The notes under the pieces were generated by a model. It made no database searches, was not told the origin of the DNA, and worked only from the letters and a program-made list of their open reading frames with translations. From Artemia franciscana (lineage: Eukaryota; Arthropoda; Branchiopoda; Anostraca; Artemiidae): a stretch of DNA of 64,000 nt. The stretch spans positions 3,964,001 to 4,028,000 of the forward strand of contig NC_088881.1 in assembly GCF_032884065.1 (NCBI RefSeq). Reading direction: 5' to 3'. The position numbers and the translations under genes are program-made. Below, in pieces: positions 14,000-24,654 of this stretch (positions within the stretch are counted from its first letter, which is position 1; each line of letters begins with the position of its first letter).

Positions 14000-14240
14000 A
14001 GATGGTGGAATTGATGCAAAGCACGTAGATAGGAGTAGAACCTTCAAATGAGAGTAGAATCCCCTCAATGGTTTTCCCGAGACCCATAGCCACTACTCTT
14101 TTCTTCCTTAATGATTTAAGATTACGAAGAAGTTTAACGGCGATTCCATCGAGACGCAGGTATTGATTAATTCTCTTCAAGACGCAGGTGCTTGTTACGT
14201 AACAGGGAGTGTATTCTTTGTTTTCTTTTAAAACTCGCAA
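14000..14240 (-). CDS. Candidate exon with a P-loop-like motif (unproven)
   Basis: The minus-strand frame of about 80 codons contains VVAMGLGKTIEGILLSFEG, resembling motif I of SNF2-type ATPases (GLGKTIQ) followed by a hydrophobic strand (IYVLCIN). It ends at a textbook donor: CCACCATCT then GTAAGTGC, with the GT at 13999-13998. The conserved DEM/DDM before GLGKT is missing. A good acceptor upstream is not evident; the frame may start at the minus-strand ATG near 14240. No second SNF2 exon was found in the window. It could be a lone exon, a relic or chance. Confidence 0.25.
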
Positions 14241-14256
14241 GGACCAGGAAAAACCT

Positions 14257-14466
14257 TTAGGGGCCCTCCCAAGACATCACATTCCGACGGGGCCCCTACA
14301 GAGCAATACCACTGGGGCCTAAGCAACTAATCCCAACGGGGGCCTAACATCCAATTTCACCTACCCCCTAGCAACCATTTCCAACGGGGCCCCTAGCGGG
14401 TAATTCCACCGGGGCCCTAAAATTCAGTCTCACCGGACCCTAACAACCAATTCCAACGGGGGTCCG
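14257..14466. repeat. GC-rich ~28-bp minisatellite
   Basis: About seven units built on CCAACGGGGCCCCTA and CAACCAATT. The block is strikingly GC-rich against AT-rich surroundings. No coding frame. Confidence 0.88.
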
Positions 14467-15505
14467 CTAGTCTAGTGGAAAACCCCCATTTGTAGCTAAG
14501 GGTGACTAATATTGCGTGACTTGGCAGATTTACTGGGAATGACGTATTCGTTTGACTTGTTTCTTCAGGCAGGCTCAAGTGAAATCCCAAACTGAGCATG
14601 GAACAAACTTGGATGTTACTTAATCGCAATGCATACGCGGGTGTTCGGTCATGCCAGAACACAAGTGGGTGTTACGTAACGATGGTGCACACGCAGGATA
14701 TTATGTAATAATGATGCACACTTTGGATGTTACACAACACTTTAAGGCATTGTTTTTCTTCTGGCTATCATTTTTCTTTCAAGGTGTTTTTTTCTTTCAA
14801 GGATTATTTTCGATTTTTCATTTTACTTTCAAGACGTTTTTTCTCAGGAAACCTTTATTTTCCAAAGATTTTTGTCCGCTTTAGGATTTAAAAGAGATTT
14901 CCTCCTCGTCAGAATGGTGCGCTAGACAGCTGGATCAGAAACCCTTCCTAATATTTTGATTTGGGGAATACTTTCTAGTGAAAATATTTCGAAAAATCTA
15001 TGGATCGCGTGTTTCCTAACCCTTGTCTCTAAGCCGTGTAACTATCCAGCAAATCTATTGATTTTCGCTCTATTAGATCAACATGGCTGCTAAATCCTAT
15101 AAATATTTTAACTTAACTTAGACAGGTTAAGTTATGTATTGAATCAGTATGATGTTATATAGCATTCACTTGAGATATTTCATTGCATAAACGATTTAAG
15201 TATTGAAGATTCATCCTTCTAAAAGACAAATACCTTTTTGTACATACAAGTTTTATTAGTAAAAATTATAAAATAATGAAATCACAGAAAAAAGCGATGA
15301 AAACTCAAAAACGGAAAAACAAAACGTGAAAAAGCTTTAAAAGGATAAAATGTAAGCAAAAAGAAACGTGAATTGAATAAAGGCGTGAACACTAACAACC
15401 AATACAACGGGAAAGGGGAAAATTGTTATTAAAGGTAAATTTAAACCATATTAAGATATATTTCTGAGAGGATTCATTGAGAATCTCTCATTTCTTTGAG
15501 CAAAG
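14467..15505. other. Low-information stretch with short imperfect repeats
   Basis: A three-fold imperfect repeat of ~37 bp (GGATGTTAC..TAA..ATGCA..AC) lies at 14610-14735. A CTTTCAAGG/TTTTTTC repeat lies at 14755-14860. The rest is featureless AT-rich DNA. Confidence 0.6.
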
Positions 15506-16475
15506 ACTATGCTTCACGAACAAAAATCAGCACGCAAGAAGTATCACGAAAAAAACTGGTTTCACTAGGAGAAAAATCAATTAGGAGTTTCATGAACAGA
15601 AATGTCAGCACGCAACAAGTTTCATGAAGAAAAAATTAAAATATAACAGGTTTCTCGGAGTCATACATCTAAATACATTAAGTTTCTTGAAGAAATAATC
15701 CGCATACAACAAGTTTCACAAACAAAAATCAGGATGCAATATCAATTATCATAAACAATATCATGGTAAATTAAGTTTCTTGGACGAATAAATCAACATA
15801 CAACATGTTTTATGAAGAAAAATTATCACAATGAATGAAGTTTCATGAACATAAATCAGCACGCAACAAGTTCTACGATCAAAATTGGTTTCAACAGAAA
15901 GAAAATCAATCTACAAGTTTTACGAAGAGAAAAATCAGCATGCAACAAGTATCATCAAGAAGCAATAAAAATATAACGAGTTTCTTGAAGAAATAATCCA
16001 CATGCAACATGATTCAAGAACAAAAATCAGCATGCATCATGCTTCACGAAGAAAAGAAACAAACGTGCAACAAGTTTCACAAAGAAAAATCAACCTGCAA
16101 GAAGTTTCACGAAGAAAAAATCAACATACATTTTGTTTCAGGTACAATAGATCAGTGCGCAAAAAGTGTCTAGAACAAAAAGGAAACAAGATACAAAATG
16201 TATCGAACAAGATACAAAAAGTAAAAAGTTCCACGAACAAAACCGGTTTCACGAGGAAAAAAATCAAAGTACAAGTTTCACGAAGAGGAAAATCAAAAAG
16301 CAGCAAGGTTCATAAAGAAGAGATAAAAATCTAACAAGTTTCTCAAGGACAGAAATCAAGATACATTACGTTTCTTGAAGAAATAATCTACTTGCAACAA
16401 GTTTCACGAACAAAAATCAGCATACATCATGTTTAACGAAGAAAATCAACATGCAACAAGTTTCACGAAGATAAA
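15506..16475. repeat. ~30-bp minisatellite, roughly 1 kb
   Basis: Some thirty diverged units alternate around GAAGAAAAATCA, CATGCAACAAGTTTCAC and GAACAAAAATCAGC. Frames read through it on both strands (16002-16334 plus, 16121-16306 minus) because the unit is close to a multiple of three. Neither looks like a protein. Confidence 0.9.
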
Positions 16476-16654
16476 CATTATATGCTATTATATATGCTAA
16501 ACATTGAGTGCCAAAGATTGAGAATTGTCATGGAACGTTACAGTCTAGCGATGAAATGGAAAATTTCTACTGTTCAAATATAAACAATGGTCATTTGTAA
16601 TATGATATGTTGTGATTTTTGAGGAAAAAAGGGTTGAAACCCACTTAAGTATGA

Positions 16655-18130
16655 TAATGTGCGCCAGGAGGTGTCATAGTGAGGCACAGTGACGTGAATT
16701 TACATGGTGTATCGCGCTGAGCATGGCTTTCAAAAGCATGAACCAACGGGTTTAAAGCATGATTTTAACGAAAAAATATCGGGAAAACTTCTTAGGAAAT
16801 TTTCTTAAGAAACTTCTTAGGAAAATTTATTACATACAAAAATCTAGAAAATGTCTTAGGAATGATGAGGGGTTGTCAGAGGGTCAGTCAAAGTGTAGCA
16901 TGATGGCGTGAATTGAGATGGTGTAACACGTTGAGGATGGTTTGCGAAAACTCGAACCGTTGAATTTAATGTATGATTTTATCATGAAAATATCTGAAAT
17001 ATGTCTTAGGAGTGATTAATGGGTGCCGGAGGGTCAGTCTTAGTGTGGCAGGGTGGCAAGAATTAGGGAAAGTGTATCACGAAGTGTTGGCTTGCGAAAC
17101 TTGAACCTTCGAATTTTAGGCATATGAAAATATTTGGGAAATGTCTTAGGAATGATAAAATATATCATAAGGATGCCAGAGGGCCAAACATAGTGTGAAA
17201 CAGTGGTGCGAATTGATTTGGTGTATCATGGAGGGATGACTTGCGGAAAACTTGAACCATTGGATTTAATGCATAATTTTTAACAAGAAAATATCTGGAA
17301 TGTGCCTTAGGAATGATGAGTGGTCGTCAGGGGGTAGTCATAGTGTGACACTGTGATGTGAATTGACCTGGTATATGATGGAGGGTAGGGTAGGGAAAAA
17401 TAACGACTATTGGATTTAAATCATATTTTTATCATGAGGATATCTGGAAAATGTCTTAGGAGTGATAAATATGTATCATCTGATTCACATAAGGAAGCCA
17501 CATATTGTCACGGTGGTGTGAAATGATATTATGTATCAAGGAGGGTTTGGTTGGGATTAATATGAAGTACTGGATTTAAATCATATTTATATTATGAAAA
17601 TATCTGAAAAGGTCTTAGGAATTATAATATATATCACAAGGGTGCCATGGGGTAGCCACATATTGCTATGGTGGCTTGAATTGCTTGGACTAACATGTTC
17701 TAAAGCTTAAAGTGAAGGTGGGATGTCTTAAATGAATTTCTCGGCGGTGGAGGGGACTGAAATCTAACACGCAGTCAAAGAATTGAGGGGTTTTTCATTG
17801 AGACCTCCTAGAAATAACACTTAATAAGGTTATTAAAGTTCATTTCTAATACAACCTTCCTCCTCTGGAATCGCAAAATAGCATCGAACACTAAACTGCC
17901 AGGGTGGGCTAGTCACATATTGTCACGGTGGCTAGAATATGCATAGCCTTAGCTCAGTGAAACGTGGCATTTTCATCAAAACCCCTAAAAAATAACTCTT
18001 AATAAGGTTTAAATTTATCTATAATAACAACCCTTCCCCACTGGAATCACTCACTAGGGTAGGTTAGCCACATATTGTCACGGTAGCGTAAATATTTATA
18101 CCATTGGGTCAATAGAACGTAGGATTTTCA
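16655..18130. repeat. ~150-bp satellite-like tandem array, about nine units
   Basis: Units are marked by TAGTGTG(A/G) or CATATTGTCACGGTGG cores near 16675, 16890, 17035, 17185, 17340, 17500, 17655, 17910 and 18065. They share GTGAATTGA, a GAGGGT tract, TTGAACC(A/T)TTGGATTTAA, and ATATCTG(A/G)AA followed by GTCTTAGGA. Most spacings are 145-163 bp. Two larger gaps hold insertions. The right-hand units form a diverged subfamily with CCACATATTG. Confidence 0.88.
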
Positions 18131-18649
18131 TTAAAACCTCTCAGAAATAACTGAATGTATAAATATGTCTTTTTTTCGTTTACATGTTTTATTTTCAAAA
18201 CGTGATTTTGTTGGTATAAAGGTTTAAACTACTGGAATGTAACAGATAAGCGCATCTGATAGTGCAGTAGAAACAAGGAGTTATCAGTAAGACTTCTCTG
18301 AAATACCTATTAATGCGGCTAAAATCTACCTCTAATATCAGCCCTCTTCTCTGAAATTTGTTACTAGGACCCTCATCTTTTCTTAATTCATGGTTCTTTT
18401 TGTTCATTTTTTACCCCTTATAAGTTTTTTTCACGTTTTGTTCTTTCGTTTGTTATACTTTAACTGCTTTTTCTGTGTTCTAATAGTACTTGTAAATTTG
18501 TTTTTGGTTTGTGTCCTTTAGATTTCAGATAAAATTTCGATAGGTAATCATTTAAGCAATTTAATCATCAAGTAGTACATGTACATTGGTATCCTCGTTC
18601 ATGGTTTCCATCTAATTCTGTGTAGTGAAGAGAGAAAGAAAGACTTTTG
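18131..18649. other. Stretch without recognisable gene
   Basis: AT-rich, with only a short minus-strand frame (18195-18407) without motif. It separates the ~150-bp array from the R1 element. Confidence 0.5.
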
Positions 18650-20101
18650 AACGCATTAAATAAAAAAAGAAGTTTTTTCAACTGAAAGTATGGAGTGACA
18701 TTAAAACTTAAAACGAACAGAAATTATTCCATATATAAAAAAAGCTGTCCCCTCCTCAACGTCCCACTCTTTACGTTAAAGTTTGTTTCTTTCTCTTAAC
18801 TCTACTTTTTAAAGCAGTAAAAAAACTTTAGCGTAAAGAGAGGGGTGTTGAGGAGGAAAAGCCCCTTTCATATATGGAGCAATTTCTCTTCGTTTCAAGT
18901 TTTAATTTCGCTCTTTATTTTCAGTTAAAAAAGGCTTGTTTTTTTATTGAAGTTTCTGAACGTTTTTGAAATAATGCATGTTTTGATTTTGGCTCTCCGC
19001 GCATAAGTAATTAACACGAAATTTGCATATTAATTTTTTTTTGGCTAATCGGCTTTCTCAAAGTTTTAATTGGAAGATTTTGAGAAACAAAGGAGCTGGG
19101 GAGGGGGATTAGTTGCCCTCCAGTTGTTTTATTACTTAAAAGGGCAACTAGAACTTTTAATTTTTTACGAACGATTTCATTAGTAAAAAATATAGGTAAC
19201 TTATTAATTAACTTACGTAACGAACTTCTATGTTCGTATGTTTTTATTACGTATATGAGTGGGTTCACTCCCTCGTTAATACCTTGCTCTTTACACTAAA
19301 ACTTGAATTTTGTCCCAATTCCTTAAGAATGACCCCTGAATCACAAAGGCCGTAGAATAAATAGTTGAAATTACAAAAAAAAAACTTTAGCGTAAAGAGC
19401 GAGGCATTACGAGGAGATGACCTCTCACATTCGTAATGATTTCTGTTCGTTTTAATTTTTAATGCTGCTCCTTACTTTCAGTTAAAAAAACTTTCCATAT
19501 TTATTTTCTCATTGTTTTTTAAAAAACAAGTCTTGCGCCCCCTTCATTGAAATTTTCTTCCCCCATGACAAATTTTTCCATGGAAAGATCCTCCCACTTA
19601 ACTTCCCCCCCCTCAACTTCTCCCCCCCCCTAAACCAAAAAAACTGAAAACGTCTGTACACTTTCCAATAACCATTAGTATATGTAAATAACGGTCAAAG
19701 CTTGTAACTTGCAGCCCCTCCCACGGGGACTGAAGGGGAGTAAGTCGTCCCCAAAGACATGGCTAGTAGGTTTTCTGACTATGGTGAATAAAACGGCTAT
19801 CTCAGAATTTTGATCCGGTGACTTTGGGGAAAAAATTAGCGTGGGAGGGGGTCTAGGTGCCCTCCAATTTTTTTGGTCACTTAATAAGGGCACTAGAACT
19901 TTTAATTTCCGTTAGAATGAGTCCTCTTGCGACATTTTAGGACCACTGAGTTCATAGGATCACCGCTAGAAAAAAAACAAATAAACACACATCCGTGATC
20001 TGTCTTCTGGAGCTTGAAGCTTCTACAGTAGGGTTCTCTGATACGCTGAATCTGATGGTGTGATTTTCGTTAAGAAGTATTACTTTTAGGAGGTATAACC
20101 C
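18650..20101 (-). mobile_element. R1 dispersed repeat, copy a, distal part (reverse)
   Basis: This segment is the reverse complement of most of the R1 copy at 27155-29013, block for block. The blocks include the CTCTCCGC..CATAAG part near 18990, the AATAACCATTAG part near 19670, and the GTGACTTTGGGG part near 19820. 18650-18960 contains its foldback end, with arms CCCTCCTCAACG.. and ..GTTGAGGAGG around 18750 and 18850. It has no long ORF, so it is non-autonomous. The remainder of the copy resumes at 23089, after an inserted element. Confidence 0.8.
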
Positions 20102-20923
20102 CAGGCAAGTACGCAGGATTTCTTCCGGGGGGGCCAAAACCTTCCAAACAGCAGATATAAAGTAGCACTTTTTTATTTAGTAACTAAATAAATTAGAAAA
20201 GCATGTATATCGGAAAATACAGATTAGCTTTAATATGTAGTATTGTAGAGGATAAGGGGAAGAAGACTGAAGCCTCAAAAGTACGTTTTAGGCTCAGGTT
20301 ATGTTCATAGCGATTTAGGACCAGTGATTAATCCTATATTCCATTGAAAGGGAACTTTTAGGGTTAACAGTGCAATATGGATGCTGTGGGGGGGGGTAGT
20401 TCTTCTATTGCGAAAACATTGATTTTAATGGAAAGTGATAGTTTCCAAAATTAATCCGATAAAATCTGTACTTTATCCTGAAAAGGGGGAACAAACGCCC
20501 TAATATTTCTCTTTTTCTTAGGTCTTTTTCTCTGGATGTTTCTATCAGCGCCATCTCTTTTCTCATATTGACCAGCTCGCCATCTACATCACCTTTTTCA
20601 TATAGTAATATTTTTGTGGCTTTTCATATAGCGCCGGTTTCATATATCTGTCTTCCAAAAGTCCGCAGATTAATTACACCGATTCGTTTATCTTTTACAT
20701 TTGGAGAAACCTTTCATTAAGTGCTGATTTTTTCTCAGAACAAGCAGAAGAGGGGAAGGAACCCCCCGGAAGTGCCGTATTGTACCCGCCGGTATTCAGT
20801 TACCCATAAATTGCGGGGAATAGGTAAGGAGGTCCTTACGCTTCCCTTGTTCTTAGGTTATTTCAGTTACTTGGGTAACCAGTTAAAGCAGTGGCTATCC
20901 TGACAGTTTTCTGTGCCATCAAT

Positions 20924-22850
20924 ATGCAAATTAAGTACAGGAAAGATACTTTATTTGACCTTCTTCACCCCTGTATACGGTGGCGCCATCTACTTTTTTT
21001 GAACTTGGTGACTTTTAATCTTCTGACGAAGCCACCAGATGCTGCTACCGCCCCTTTTTTAGATGTCAGCACTGTTCACAGTAGAGCTACTTCTAAGCCT
21101 CCCATTAAAACGAGTCGCGGTTGCAGAAGTGGTAAACGCGTTTCTGAGAGGAGGAATCCCCTAGTGGAACCGAGTAACTTATCCGCTCTAAGTGACACCC
21201 GCGCCAATGTAGGTAGACCAACTGAATCGAGTCTCACAGACTTACCCGTAATCGAACGCTTCGACAGTTTGCCCGTTAACGACTATGCCAATGAGCCGCC
21301 TCCTATCCTAAGACCTGTTACATTCAACGCTCGTCGTGGCCTTCCTAACTTCCTCATTTGCAACACTAGATCGCTGTGCAACAAAACAGAAGATTTTGAA
21401 GCTGTTATTCGCCAGAACAACATTGCCATAGCAGCCGTTACTGAAACATGGAACCTCGATGAAAATACAGGTCGTGTGGCTGGATTCTCTGTGTTCTTGA
21501 ACACTCGCTCTAATCGTGGTCTATCGAAACTTGGGGGCGGTGTTGGTCTGTTTGTAAGAGAAGATATACCCTGTAAACTCCTTTCTGATCTCGCTAATCC
21601 GGACCATGAAGTAATCTGGGCGATGTGCAGACCGACTTACTTGTCCCGCTTATACTCGTGTATAATTGTGGCATCAGTATATTTCCCAGAAAGTGCAAAG
21701 AATCGCCGAGACCTTGTCTCTTACTTGCAAAAGACTGTTGATGTGCTTCGGATCCACTATAGTAATCCTGCTTTTATCATAGCAGGCGACTTCAACCAGA
21801 CGAAAAAAGGCTGGCTTTCATCCAGTCTATCCCTTAAAAAAGTGGTTCACATGCCTACTCACGTCTCAGGCAGCATTCTGGATCTCATTCTTACGAACTG
21901 TGAGTCCTACTACTGTAATCCCGTTTCTCTCGGACCAGTGGCCAAGTCAGACCATTTTGCTATTCTGTGGAAAGCCCACAGTTCATTGCCCAAGCCTAAA
22001 CTAAGCCGCGTGGTTACCCGCCCGCTAACGGACTCTGCCATTCGAGCCTATGGTCAGTGGATAGGCAATTATAATTTCCCAGAAGTTGACGGAGATTCAA
22101 GCATCCACGAAAAGACTAAAAGATTCAGTGACATTCTGTACTCCAAATACACCAAAATCTTCCCCACCAAGTCAGTTACCATTAGTGAGTTTGATAAGCC
22201 ATGGATTACCCCTGCCATAAAGAAACTCATCCGTGAGAGATGCCGCCTATATTCTATCGGTGATGTAGTAAACGCAAAGAAACTACGAAATTACACCGTC
22301 ACTGTAATACGGAAGGCCAAACTTCAATATGGCCGTTTATCAATGTCACCTATGCGCGTCAGTAATCCAAAGAAATAGCATCAGTCTGCTCGAAAAATGT
22401 CGGGAAAATCCACTACCTCTAGTGTGAGAATATTGGACGATAGTGGCAAACTTCTCACTGCGACAGATGTGTACTCCTTCTTCACTGAAATCTGCACAAC
22501 CCACCCTCCACCCACCGAGTCCCAAAAAGCCGATCTCTTGTACGGCTGCTCAGAAGAGGAAGTTATTGAAGTCACTGAAGAAGACGTCTTCAAAGAATCA
22601 ATGAAAATTAAGCTCAACAGTGCATCCTATTCTTCGGAACTTCCTGTAAAACTTGTTCGTGAATACGCCCCCTTCATTGCCAAGCCATTATCCGTGTTGA
22701 TTAACCTGTGTTTCATGCTTGGTACTTTCCCAGATATTTGGAAAAAGGCATATATCCGGGTTATTCCGAAGTCGGGCCCCCCTAAAGCATGTGATGAATT
22801 GCGTCCTATCTCGATAACCCCCTGCCTGGCTAAAGTTACGGAAGCATTTG
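20924..22850 (+). pseudogene. LINE ORF2: endonuclease plus start of reverse transcriptase, one nonsense codon
   Basis: The first in-frame ATG is at 20924; the frame is open further upstream from about 20891. A complete EEP endonuclease domain is visible. In residues counted from 20891 it has Asn158 in LICNTRSLCNK, Glu185 in VTETW, Asp300/Asn302 in IIAGDFN, the SGSILD segment near 328-331, and Ser353-Asp354-His355. After codon 495 a single TAG at 22376-22378 interrupts (NPKK-stop-HQSARKMSGKS). The same frame then continues through the first RT motifs (LPVKLVREYAPFIAKPL, LINLCFMLGTFPDIWK, ELRPISITPCLAKVTEAF) until the gap. The stop sits where this family normally has Trp, so TGG to TAG is likely. 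The family is CR1/Jockey-like. The protein would nick DNA and prime reverse transcription at the target. Confidence 0.9.
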
Positions 22851-22950
22851 NNNNNNNNNNNNNNNNNNNNNNNNNNNNNNNNNNNNNNNNNNNNNNNNNN
22901 NNNNNNNNNNNNNNNNNNNNNNNNNNNNNNNNNNNNNNNNNNNNNNNNNN
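22851..22950. other. Assembly gap (100 N)
   Basis: Exactly 100 unknown bases, the usual placeholder for a gap of unestimated size. Most of the LINE reverse transcriptase should lie here. Bases 22951-23040 after the gap do not continue the RT frame and belong to the outer element. Confidence 0.99.
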
Positions 22951-23088
22951 AAAATCATAAATGTATCTATATTCTTAATAAATGTCCTACTTTTGCAAGA
23001 AATACCAGGAAACCATGGGAATATTAAACATTTTGCAAAATTTCGGGGGGGACCGGTCCCGAAGCCTCCCCCCCTGCGTACGTGCCAG

Positions 23089-23300
23089 TGTCTCCCCTAT
23101 TTTCTAAAATAAGGGAAACTTTCTCAGGCTCGTTACTTTTGATGGGTAAGACTAAACTTGATGAAACTTATATATTTAAAATCAGAATTAAAATACGATT
23201 CTTTTGATGTAACTATTGGTATCAAAATTCTGTTTTTAGAGTTTTTGTTACTATTGAGCCGGGTCGCTCCTTGCTACAGTTCGTTACCACGAACTGTTTG
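23089..23300 (-). mobile_element. R1 dispersed repeat, copy a, proximal part (reverse)
   Basis: Continues R1 in reverse: TATTTTCTAAAATAAG, CTCAGGCTCGTTAC, TTGAGCCGGGTCGCTCCTT, and a terminal palindrome CAGTTCGTTACCACGAACTG ending at 23298. This is the same terminus seen in forward orientation near 27160 and, degraded, near 31455. Confidence 0.8.
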
Positions 23301-23469
23301 TTTCAACTTCCAACAGTGCAAAAGACCCTATTACTAAAAATGCGCTAAGAGCAACCGACAATCTGATAATACTCTCTAAGATCATTACTTAATATGCAGG
23401 TGTACTTCTAATATAAGCAATTTCTAGAAATCGATTTTTCCCTCTGCGTGTCAATTATTGCAGCCATAT

Positions 23470-24635
23470 GGGAACATGCAATTCATTTAATCGTTCTAGT
23501 ATGCGCGAACAGGGGGTTCTCCTTGCATGCAACATATTATCATATAAAATGTATTTACCGAATCATAGTATTAGAAAGTTTTTCATGGTCCGACTAGTTA
23601 GCGCTGCATTCCGTTGAGGGGGAACCCCTTCTATTGAGTGAGGAGTGGGGTGATTGGATTTAAAATGTAGATATATGTTGTTATGTGTGGGTGTTCGGTA
23701 AATTGTAAAATCCTGTTTACCAATTTTACGGATAATTAATACAGTACCAGAAACGGAAATTTATTTACAATTTCAATATCTAAGATAAACTGCAGATTTT
23801 GGTAATATATATTAAGTTGATTTAGAGAGCCCCTAAGTTCATTTTCCCCATAATTCCAGAGCGATGAAACATCATCCATGTAACGTCCCCAATAGGTATG
23901 TTTTAAGAAAATATGAATTTAAGGTAGAATTTTCAAGGTGTTCTACATAAATATTCGCTAAAACCCGGATAGAGGTGCCCGCATAGGAAGGCCCTTCATT
24001 TGTTGATAAAAAGAACTACAGAATTAAAAATAAATTGGACACTTGTTACAAATCTTGGCTAGGGACATTAAAACCTTGCAATCTATTCCTATTGGTGAAT
24101 CTTCGATTAAAGGATAATTTTCTTCTATTTTATTTACTAATAATTGCTCAGATATTGCTAGATCTACATTAATATTAGTATACACAGAAACTATGTCAAA
24201 ACTTCTTGCTATTGTATTTTCTGAAAAGCTTGCATTTTAAGTTTTTCCACTAAATCAACCGAATGTACGATTTCTGGGAATAGAGGAAAGGTATGAAGGC
24301 TGTACATAACCACTTTCTAGTATTGGAAGCAGGGGCTTTCGTACATGCTACAATAAGCCTTAAGGGAATACCTTGCTTAAGTAACTTTGGTAAATCATAA
24401 AATTATGGACAAAATCTACCTCGGGGAAAAGTTTATTATTTCATTGTGGGGTGATTTTACCATTTTGTAATAGATTCTTTTATTCGGTTAATATTTTATT
24501 CGTAAACTTATCAATATGATTATGAGTCATGGTAGTATATATATTTTTGTCTTTTAAGTGCGAATAAATTTTGTTGTCATAATCTAACGTATCCATGACT
24601 ACAAGTGAATCGCTTTAGTCTGCCTTTATTGTTAG
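23470..24635 (-). pseudogene. Penelope-like element reverse transcriptase remnant
   Basis: Reading the minus strand from 24635 downwards gives hallmark Penelope RT blocks in order. They are VVMDTLDYDNKIYSHLKD, YDLPKLLKQGIPLRLIVA, TKAPASNTRKW, SVYTNINVDLAI, QMKGLPMRAPLSG, RYMDD (YMDD at 23871-23882), and LNIYYQNLQFILDIEIVNK followed by a decayed FLD-type block. Several frameshifts and stops separate them, so it is dead. Weak traces of the region after the RT continue to about 23470. The GIY-YIG endonuclease that normally follows could not be recognised. Penelope elements are a separate class from LINEs, related to telomerase RT. Confidence 0.85.
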
Positions 24636-24654
24636 AATAGACATGTTTTTGCGT

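Larger units (their letters stand above)
20102..23088. mobile_element. DNA element with CAGGCA..GTACGCAGG inverted termini, inserted in R1
   Basis: The left end is CAGGCAAGTACGCAGG (20102). The right end is CCTGCGTACGTGCCAG (to 23088), which reads CTGGCACGTACGCAGG on the other strand. G-rich tracts follow both ends. The R1 sequence on each side (..CTTTTAGGAGG / TCCCCTATTTTCTAAAATAAG..) is continuous in the intact R1 copy, so this is a clean nested insertion. A LINE lies inside, and an assembly gap falls in the LINE. No transposase is visible. A short relative sits at 62411-62565. A target duplication is not evident. Confidence 0.7.

Noticed and set aside
16002..16334. 110-codon basic frame (and its minus-strand partner)
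   Set aside because: Lies wholly in the ~30-bp minisatellite; composition follows the repeat.
15506..16475. CRISPR-like repeat-spacer array
   Set aside because: Units are contiguous and all diverged together without unique spacers; the context is an animal genome.
22397..22960. A separate 187-codon gene after the LINE endonuclease frame
   Set aside because: It is the same reading frame as 20891-22375, separated only by one TAG, and its end lies in unknown bases.
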